From Zonotrichia leucophrys gambelii (taxonomy: Eukaryota > Chordata > Aves > Passeriformes > Passerellidae): a stretch of DNA of 64,000 bases. Below are positions 54,501 through 64,000 of the stretch, piece after piece. Every line of letters starts with the position of its first letter. Positions within the stretch are counted from its first letter, which is position 1. The translations under genes were made by a program, and so were the position numbers. Where the stretch lies: the NCBI RefSeq assembly GCF_028769735.1, contig NC_088179.1, positions 8,275,950-8,339,949 of the forward strand. Direction: 5' to 3'. The notes under the pieces were generated by a model. It made no database searches, had not been told where the DNA came from, and worked only from the letters and a program-made list of their open reading frames with translations.

Positions 54501-57500
54501 GTCTTCCTGCCTTGCAGAGAGTACAGTTCATGTTTACACTGTAGTTATTCCTTAACTGTCAGAACTGCTCTGAGCTGGCACAATGCTTACAGACTGCCTG
54601 ATGCTGTTTAGTGATTGTTCATGCTGTAGATGAGGAGGACAATAACCAGGATAACAGCCAGGTGATGGTAGCAGAAACAGAGAAGGTGGGTACAAACTGC
54701 ACCTCCATCTCAGGTGTATTACAGTCCCAAAAAATGTGGTAAATTACTTGCAAGATATAGATGAAAACACTGTTTTTGCTGTGATGGGATGGTTGGTAAA
54801 TTGAAGCATGTTTGCTCTAGAGTCTGAGTCAAGGTCTCTCTTCTGTGGTGGTCCCTTGCAATGGATTTTTGCATCAGCCTCAGAGTATTGCTTTTTTTTT
54901 AAATGGTTTCGTCGGCTTACTTTGTTTCATGTTGTTTCCCTTTCCATGCAGCAGCAAGTTGGTGGTAGCTGAGATAGGTTCAGCAGGAGAGGCAAACCCT
55001 TGTGAAAAAAGCCCATGAGCACTGCTAGGACAACAGGCTCTAGTGCTAACAATTTGTGCCCCTAGAGAATACAGCTGAACTTTTGGAAGCTCCTCAGTTT
55101 GGAGCTGCAGCTGGGGAAACACGAGCTGCAGTTTCTGGTTTCAATGGGCTGAGCACAGGGCTCACGTTCCCCAGCATCGCTCTGGCCGTCTGTGGTCGGA
55201 TCTGCCCTTCCTGCAGGTGTCCAGGTCTTGGTTTGAGGGTCTAGCAGCAGCGAGGGTGGTGTTCATCTGAATGAATGAGATGGTTTCATGGAGGGTTTTG
55301 GCCAGCCCTGAGTGAGGGCCCTTTGGAAGATGACAGCAGAATCATAAAGATTCAGGTAGTGCGTGGCAGCCCTGGGAGGATCTGTCGGCCCTGGGTTTGC
55401 CTCTCCTCAGGGAGCAGCCTTGCATTCCCTCTGGAGAGCTTCCCATTCCTCCCCCTCTGGAGAGCAGGCTGCAAAGACAGCCCTGTGCTGGGTGTTACCA
55501 TCTCATCTTCAGGATCCTGGAGATGCTGCAGGACCCTTCAGGATCTACAGGAGTTTGTGAAGCTTTGCTGATTGCAGTAGATGTCCTGGTGGTGCAGAGA
55601 GAGTGGGTGCTGGCACAGGGGCACGCGAGGGGCTGTGCTGGCAGCCCAGCTCCTTACATTGATGATGATGATGTGCTTCATGACTCAGTACTTCCTGGCT
55701 CACAGCCTGAGTCATCTTTTTGGAGGCCACTGGACCTCATAATGAGGAGCTGTCAGGATCCCAGGATTAATTCCAGTGCTTGGAGGTGAGCCACTCACTG
55801 CTTTATAATTCTGCTGACTGTCTTGGGCCATTACTTCAGATATCAACCAGAATAATAAAAGTTAATCTGCTGTTGTTTTTCTCGTTTGGGTCTCTGGAGA
55901 ACAGGAGTACATTTAACAAACAAGAACCAGAGAAAATGTGTTCTGGAAAATCCCTTTGGACAGCCAGTTCTTTCAATTTATCTCATTTTTATGCTCTGCA
56001 GGGAATGTGTATGGGTCATCTGGGCAGTGGAAGGTGACTAATGACTGCTATAGCAAGTAAATCTGAGGTCTAGAGGGTACAGGTAGTGTTGTCTAACATT
56101 TATTTAAAATGTCTGTTCACTTTCCTGCTTTAAAGGGTTTCATATCAGTCCAGTTTGGTGAGCACCTGTAACTTACTTTCCCAAGGTAAACTGCTATTGG
56201 TCTAGATGTAGAGGAGTGTGAAGGCTTTAATATGGACCTGAATTGCTCATTTATTTATTTTTTTACTAAATTTTGGAATATTTTTTACTAGATATAAAAA
56301 TAAAAAATATATTTAATTCTTCCTTTTGAAGACAGCTGGCAGCTGCAAACCACTGTCAATAGGGTTCCCTGAGCCTGTGGGTTCTGGCACACAGGAAATG
56401 GTCACTATCAGCCCTGGTCAGGTCATTTTTATCCCCTTTGCAGCCTGCTCCACTGCATGGAATTGTGGCTGCTTACTTAAGTCAACCACTTTATGAGGTG
56501 TAGTGCCTTTAGTGCTCCCCATTGCCATTTTCTTTGCCAAGTGAGAGTGTTGGGGAACTTTGTTTTACAGAGCTCCATGTCAGACACCTCAGTTGTGCCA
56601 CAGGAGCAGAGCCTGGATGTTTGCAGTGGGAAGGCCCAGAGGCATTGGCAGTGAGGAACCTGTTCCCTGACAAATGTACAGCCCACCCACCAGCATCTGT
56701 GGCATGAAGCAAAGGGCAGAGCAAGCAAAGGACTGAAAGAAAGGTCTAGGGAAGAGAAAGGAGTCCCCATGGAAGGGCAGTGACACCCATGTCACCTGCA
56801 GGTGAGGTGCCAGGGTGAGTTTTGAGCTGGGACTGACTGAAGCGTTAAAGCTTTCAAGCACCTGCCAAAAGGTGCCACCAGCTGGTGCCAAGCTCTGCTG
56901 GCTGGGGGAGTGCCAGGGGCTGCCCTCATTCAGAGGGGCAGGAGAGCCAGGCCTGGAGCAGCACTGGCAGCATCAGGCTGCTCTCCTTGTGTGCTGCTCC
57001 ATCAGAAAGGGCTGACATCAGCATGGCCTGCACTAAGGGCTGCTAATAATGAGGCAGGAGGTGAATGAAGGACATCTTATCTGCAGCTCTCCTCCCATGT
57101 GCCTCTCACAGCCACAGCTGCAATTTGGACACATCCCTTGTCCTTACAGAACTCTGTGCCCTTTGGGAGCTCAGGGACAAGGCACCTGTACACATGTGAT
57201 GGTATTTAACCCAAATTCTCAGCACTACCTTAGGAAACTGCTCTTTGACTCCAGTCTTGGAACCATCTGCTGGCAAAAATGTCACCTCACCTGTGCTGGT
57301 GCCTGATTGTAAGAGATTAAAACAAATAGTTTAGCTGGCTGAAAATGATATGGTGTTACTCTGTTTGTTCCAGAAGCCTTGCTGCTCTGTGCCTCTCTGA
57401 ACAGACCTCTGCCATGGAGCTAGTCTTTGAGCAAAATTAGCTGACTGGATTCACGATGCTGCTGTGTAGAAAAAGTGATTAATCTATGGTGTCTATTGCA

Positions 57501-60500
57501 GGCTAAAGTTAATTTCTAAAAAAAATCTGAATGTGAGAACAAGCTTTTTGCTCTGCAAAGAAATCTAACAGTGAAATCCTGGTTCTCCATGGTCATTGGC
57601 CACTCCTGCAAGGTTTTCTTGGGTTGGATTAGGTTAGGTTAAGTGAAGCTTCTCTTGAGGATCTTCTCAGACCTTGTGTGCTGGGGCAAAAGTGAGTGTC
57701 AGGCTTCCCATTCCTCCCCCTCAGTCTCTCTGCAGAGCACCTTGGGTATCCAGCAGCCATGCAGGCCCTAGTAACACTCTGACTCATTTGCTTTTGGCAG
57801 AAAGTCAAAACTAAAAGGAGGTGGTGCTTGAGGGAGATGGGTGGGTGTGTGGGCAGGGTGACCATCTAATGCTGTGCTGCTGGAAACTGCTGTGCTGTAG
57901 CCCATCCTTGTACTCAAAACCAGTTTTAGTAACACTGTACCTTTGGAAATATGAAGTACAGTAATTTTCAGAGGAATCTGATATCAGTTTTGAAGCTGAA
58001 ATCCCCTTTCTGAACTGCCTAAAATTTGCTTCCTCTGTTTCTTAATTTGCCTTTTCCTCCCTCTGTCCACAGACACTGATGCTACCTAATCCTTAAAACA
58101 CCTTCCTCAGACATTTCCACGTGCAGGCTCTGTGTTGCACCCCACAAACTTGCAGTCTAATTCTCATAAATTAAAATGCAATTAAATAAACCTGTTCTTC
58201 CACTGTAAAACAGGGAAGAAGGAAGCCTTTTCCTTCTGCCCTTCCCCTGCCTGCCTCTCTTGCCCGGTTGTTTCCACATGGCACAAACTGGCCAGTTGGA
58301 ATGTGGGAGGATGCTGAAGTGCACCCACCACATCTGTCAGGGCAGCTGCAAGAGCCCAGCCTGCTCAATCTCAGCCTGGCAAAGCAGGGCTGAGGGCATG
58401 AAGGAGGTGAGCTCGTTCAGGGGAAATGCAGCTCTATTTGCGCTGCTGGTATGCAGCTTTCTTGGCAGAAAAGTGCTGCAGATGCACATCAGTGATTTGT
58501 AACAAAAGTGTCTGGGCTCCTGGAGTTACTCCAGCAACTGGAATGACATGAGAGAAACAGCTTTCCATAAAGAGTGGGCAAGGAAATAAATGCAGGGATG
58601 TTACCCTCCATGCTGGAAAGGTGCCTTCAGGTGTATGCTCAAAAGTCTGAAGATTATGGTGGAAGGTGAAGCTATTGGAATTCCTCAAAATTACATTGCG
58701 AGAAAAGGGGTGAAACATAATTCTGATGCCATGACACCACTGTGTGGAGGGAGGTCAGACAGCCTTGCCATTTTAATAGCAACAAGAAAAAGCTCCTGAG
58801 TATATGAGCTGGTAGGTTTGAGTAGATGATCTTTAAAGATTCCCTTCCAACCTAAACTATGATTGTCTGAATCATGGATGTCAACATGGATTCTCTGATT
58901 CTATGATTCTCTGAATCATGGATGTCAACTCTCCAGGCTTCTGCTAAGAAAGGAACATAGGAAGTTAAATGGCCTGTGAGTTTGAATGTCACCATGGACA
59001 CCTTTTGATGGAAAGTGATGAGAGTCTCTTCAGAACATGTTTCAGAGCCACGTGGAAATCACCAGCTGGAAATGCAGGTCTGAGAGGCATGCTGCCTGTG
59101 AGAGGAACTTAGAAGAAGGTGCAGGTAGGCTGGAGGATGAGAATTGAAGTCAAATAGTCTTGTCAAGCTGAAGATATGATTGAAAAATGACTTCTATTTA
59201 ATAGGTGCAGATACTTATTGAAGAAGTAGGTGTAGACTAACTGTAGAATGGAGCAATAGATGTGGTAGGGATTTCATGGAGGAAATGAAGTTGTTTGAAA
59301 TCACAGGTTTGACATGATTCAGTGGTGACAAACCTCTGAAAACTGCCACAAAATGAATGACATTGTGCAGGACTGTTCCTTCAGCATTGCTGAAGTGTCA
59401 CATCTGATCTTTGGGCTCTGTAATTCAAGACAGGTGCTGTGTTTGCAAAATGCTCAGTACCCCCTGTAAGAATTACCAGGTGTTTAGGGAGTGAAGGAGT
59501 TATTTTTTGAATGCTTATAACAACCTTCTCCTGTGCCAGCCTTCACAGGAAGGAAGCAATTTGTTCCTTGTCTGCAGTAGATAAGAAAATAGCCATAGGT
59601 TTCAATTTCAGCAAGAGTTTCAGGCTAGATGGCAGGAGAGCAAAGCTCTTGGACATGGCCTGGAGCAAGCAGTGGAGTTTCCAGCTCTGGTTCAGTAAGG
59701 ACAGGTTAGACACACTTCCAGCAGAGTGGTGGGAGTGTAAGCCACCCATCCCTGGTGGACAAGCTGGACCAGCCTTGGTTTGGGCTGTCTGTCAGGAAAT
59801 GTGAGGCTGTCCTTCCCAGTGACTGCAGGCATGGTCCCCCACAAGCAATCAGCCTCCTGAGCAGCCACTCCCCTTTCTGTCTGAAAGAGACTTTGGTTTC
59901 TATAAGACAGCTTTCTTTAAGGAAGACAACATAATCAATTTTTCCTTCCTTGATTCTTCCTATTAATTGCCTAAACAAATGCTCTGTCAACACTGCTCTT
60001 GGGTTATTCCACTTTATATTTAAATGACTTGGCAGGTTCTGTTACTTCTACATGTGTTCCTTCAGCACAAGGAAGGAGGCTAATCATGTTACTTCTAGAG
60101 CAAGATACAAAAATAAAAACTGGAATTCAGTCCATCTCCCAACTATTAATCAGACTGGAAGGAAAACAATATGAAGATTAAAAAACGAAATCTTCCCACA
60201 TAAAGTGAAGTGTCTTAACTGTGTTCTGGACCCATCCCAGCTTCAGATGTGCAGATGTGTGCATCTGTCTCAGCTGACCATCCCTTACAGGCTGAAGGCA
60301 GACTTTGGATGAACACATACTGATGTGTGGTGACTGGATGGGCTTTGTGCCCAGGGGGGCAATGTTGGTGGGAGACCTACATGTGCCTTTCCCAGAGTCT
60401 GTCTGGGTGGGCTCAGCCTTTGGTCTGGCAAACCACAGCCCCTTTCAGCCTGACTGCTTCCAGCCATCCCTGGTGCTGCTGCCTGTGCAGCGCTGCTCTG

Positions 60501-63500
60501 CTCCTGTACCTTGCTGAGGATTTTATCCAATGGCCTTTTGGAACGAGTTAAGAAATTGCTGAAATGCTCCCAGGATCCTGCCTGAGTTTTAGGCTGCCTG
60601 CTGGTTCTTTACCTGAGCCCACTGAAAGTGCTGTGACTCTGTGGCTTGAAGGCTGAGCATTGTCATGTCTCATGCAATGGTTATCTTGATTCTGCATCAG
60701 CTGATGGTTCCAGGCCACATCCCTGCTCATTAATCCAGGAGTTCCTGCTGCTGTCTTTGCTTGCACAACAGCTGGGAGCTGGATGTGTCCTCTGTGTGCT
60801 GCACAACAAGGACCCACTGCAACAGCAGAGCTGGACAAGATTTTATGACATTTAAGAAGGATTTTCTTGTGATTTCTGTTTGTCTCCATCCCCACATTTC
60901 TGAGGTTTTGGTTGGCTCTAGGTGTCCCTTCAACAACACCCTGTAAACCTGGACAGCTATTGAAAACTGGCTGCTTCATGTTCTGCAGAGACTAAAAAAA
61001 TTAATTCCTTGTTTTAAAGCATTTAAACAGAGTGGGAAGCTGCACATATGTATGAGTTTGGTTAGGTGTATTTTTGACGCCCTGGGGCTCCTTCTGTGTG
61101 CTTTGTGGGCTCTGTGTGCTGCTGTCCTGCCCCTGGTGTCTCCTGCCATCGCTGCAGTTTCTCCCACGGCTCTGTGCTGCTCCTTTGCTGGCTCCCTCAC
61201 CCACCAGCGCCCAGCCAGGGGCTCATGGCCACACCAGAATCCCACTGGGGCACTGCCCCTGGCCACCCCTCCCTTCCTTCCTTCCTCATGGAGCAATGGA
61301 GCAGGGTTGGTTGGTGCTCCCAGGGAAGGGGAATGTGCTGGCCCTGCTTGTTGCATCTTCAGGAAACTCAGTGTGCGTGACTGCAGCTGTGCAGTTGGAT
61401 GGAAGAGCTGAAAATTTTGATAATCATGGGTTTTGCTTTTTCTTATTTTCCAAAATCTAATTACCAATATCTAATTTTTTGTTGTTGTTGTGACTTGATA
61501 GGTTCCTTTTTAACTTGCTACAGTTAAATAAACATAAAGTGATGTAAAATTGTCCGCTTATGCAGGGTACTCCAGTACAGAAGGCTTTTCCCACTGTTTT
61601 TACTCAAAACAGTACAGCCCTGTGGGGCTGAGTAGTGTGATTTATACTGTCTTTGTGTACAGCAACATCTAGACTGGAATTTTTGATTTTTTTCTTTTGT
61701 GCCTGATTTTTGGTGGCTTCTCTAAATTTAGAACCCTTTTTTTTACAGCATTAAAAAACCTTAAAGTGTAAAGTATGTAATGTGTTAATTAGGGACTTTG
61801 GGAGGGAACCTCCTAATCTTTTGCAAGGCAATTCTGTTGAAAGGGGAGTAAGGGACTTCAAGAGCTTCAATTAAACATGTACATCTTCTGAAAGATCCTC
61901 AGTAATTGAGAGCTGAGAACAGAGTGTTGGTTAATGGGATCTCTGGGTCACACTCTGAGCCTTAGAAGTCTGATGCTGCACAGCTTGTCTCTAGAGACAG
62001 GGCAGGAAAGGCTGGGGCCTGTTTTGCTCTCTGACAAGAAATCTGCCACAGGAATTGCAAAAAATACTATCTTTGCATAGCTACTTTTTTTTTTTCCCAA
62101 AAACTACATTTTTGGGAATGTACAAAAGTACATTTTTACATTTATTACGTTAGTGGCTCAGCTGCTGTTCCTTTGCTTCAGCTTTGAAGGCTAAACACTA
62201 TATATACACATAATTTCTGAAATGATGGATTCCTCCTATGCTGTGTCATTGTGTGTTGCTGCATCCCCAGAGCCACCAGGGTGTTGGCTTGCCCTGCTCT
62301 GCTGGCCCTGTGGGAATGTTTGGGGATGCTCCCCTGCTCCAGGGTGCTGTGGCAGCTCCTGGTGTGGGTGACCCACCCCTGTGCAGACACTGCAAACGTG
62401 GGATGAATGCAAGAGCCATTTCTGTGCCAACAGCTGGATAGTTTATTTATGGAGACTCATACATCGAGGAGAGTTTCTTGTAGTCTGAGCACTTGAGGTT
62501 TTTCAAATCAGACATTCTACAGTTGGTGAGAAGGGTCATTTTTGTGAAATTACCTGTTTCTGTGTCTGTGAATGTTGAGGTTTATTACATCTTGGTTTGG
62601 AAATGCTCTAAAAATTCTGACTTTATCTACAGCCTTAATTGCTGCCCATTAAAACCTCTCTGATCCAAACTGAGTAGCAATGGAGATGGATGGAAGAATG
62701 ATTTGCTGAAAGGGCTTCAGGCTTTGTGGAAGGCATCAGGTCACTGCAGTACATTAAGAAAAGCTAATCTAAAGATAGGAGTTACTTAAAATTACAGATT
62801 GAATAAATTTCTGGGAATGCTAGAAGATGTTAACACAAATAATGGATTTTTCTGCACTGGGGTTAGCATGAGAATAAAGAGGGAAGGCACTTCACAAAGC
62901 ACTGCACTCTGCTTTCTGCAGAAGCAGTGGGTGTAGATAGTAAATGTGAGCTCGCTGCAGTCTGAAGGTGCATGGAGGAGGTTTGCTGTACCTACAGTGC
63001 TTTGGGATCACAACAAGCACAAACATCACTTTATTACCATGCACTGCCAAGCACCAAGTGGAGCAATCCTGTGGCACTCTGAGTGCCTGACATGTGGCTG
63101 TGGCATCCTGTCACAGACAGGCTCTGTTTGTCCCCTGCCACGCACTGCTGTCACAGCTGCTGGTGCAGAGTTTAAAAAAAGGTGCTAAAAATCCAACAAA
63201 ATGTGTGTGTGATTTCTGATAGAAAAAAAAAAAAGGTTTAAGAATCAGAATGGAATCATGTGGAATGACTTGGATATGGAAATATTGTTTTAGCTCCACA
63301 TTTCTTTTAGAACCTGATAAACTTACTTTCCCCCACAAAACAGTTACTGGAATAAAAAGGTTTTATCCTTCATCCCATGAGGTTGCAAGTATAAAAGCAT
63401 TACCTTAGGGATGTGTCTGATCCTCTCTGAGCTAAAGCACACATAATTCCCAATACCTTAGGGATTAATGCTTAAGTGAGGAGTTAGTGGTGCCAGCAGA

Positions 63501-64000
63501 GGGCTTTCTGTGGGGCCAGGTTAAGTGTCACCAAAGACAGTTCCAGGATCTCAGACAGGAGCATTGGAGCTGCTAATTGCACTGGGGGTGTTTTCTAAGT
63601 GGCAGATGAGAGTTGAGACACTCAGACTGATTGCTCTGTCACACAGCCAGGCATAGAGCTGTTATCCTAAAGGGATGCCGGTAACTCATCTGTGGCCTCT
63701 GTGACTGAGAGATGGGGGAACACTCCTCTGACCCTGGCATTTCCAAAAATGGTGACTCATCTTTTCTGTTCATTGGTGCACAAATCAATTCAGGTTGTGG
63801 GGTTTTTTATGGTACTTGAATGGATGCAAGTTCTTTCCATCTTGCTTTTGTCATCTCTGTGCAGTTTGCCTCATCTCTGCACTAAAAGCAGATGAAGAGA
63901 CTGGAGCTTCTAATGGCTTTTGCAGTGAGTCACAAGTGCACGTCTAGACTCCTTGGACAATTTTTATGTATTCTCACTAGCATGTAGGGTGAGAGTTTCT
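51555..64000 (+). other. SGPP2: SGPP2 intron 1 (partial)
   Basis: From the exon 1 donor to the right edge I see no plus-strand exon encoding the expected next part of SGPP2, the aromatic-rich first membrane segment. The first ~550 bp continue the CpG island. The rest is unremarkable noncoding DNA with one recognised CR1 3' end at 58.8 kb. Open frames on both strands are short and without domains. Confidence 0.8.
58812..58920 (+). mobile_element. CR1 LINE 3' end
   Basis: GATGATCTTTAAAG followed by TCCCTTCCAACCTAAACT (58841-58858) is the conserved 3' end of avian CR1. It is followed by degenerate tail units (ATTCTCTG, ATTCTATG, ATTCTCTG) at about 58890-58912. The element is 5'-truncated, as most CR1 copies are; how far it extends upstream is unclear. 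Confidence 0.75.

Noticed and set aside
51555..64000. SGPP2 exon 2 within the window
   Set aside because: No plus-strand frame with the expected aromatic-rich first membrane segment and splice sites was found.

Overview
The window is vertebrate nuclear DNA, most likely from a songbird. The coding exons match vertebrate PAX3 and SGPP2, which are neighbours in human 2q36 and on chicken chromosome 9. The transposon relics are avian: a CR1 3' end with an ATTCT-type tail, and a solo LTR that reads like a family common in passerines. An older amniote-wide MIR-type SINE also survives. The species call is inference; the gene calls rest on protein and splice-site evidence.

Layout. Bases 1-21.5 kb hold the 5' part of PAX3 on the minus strand. 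Exons 1-4 lie at 21218-17838, and the rest of the stretch down to base 1 is intron 4. The homeodomain exon was not found and should lie beyond the left edge. The PAX3 promoter sits in a long chain of CpG-rich segments (about 17.1-28.4 kb). Upstream of it are an AT-rich POU/PBX-site cluster, a (GGAAA)34 microsatellite, a homopurine tract and a C-rich minisatellite. From 28.5 to 35 kb the DNA is AT-rich, with candidate conserved elements and the MIR-type SINE. A single-exon RING-finger membrane protein gene is on the minus strand at 36251-35409. From 36.8 to 51.1 kb the DNA is intergenic. It carries a LINE reverse-transcriptase scrap, the LTR, a duplicated 37-bp word, and two ~100-bp copies of one sequence in inverted orientation about 3 kb apart. 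SGPP2 starts at 51345 on the plus strand; only exon 1 is present, and intron 1 fills the rest.

How the genes work. PAX3 is a paired-box/homeobox transcription factor of dorsal neural tube, neural crest and muscle precursors. The RING gene encodes a predicted two-pass membrane E3 ubiquitin ligase. SGPP2 is an ER sphingosine-1-phosphate phosphatase. They are not a pathway; they share a conserved neighbourhood that is probably dominated by PAX3 regulatory DNA. I found no convincing new biological system. The most unusual observations are the inverted ~100-bp pair, the RING gene between PAX3 and SGPP2, and the PAX3 tandem splice acceptor with its paired-domain substitutions.
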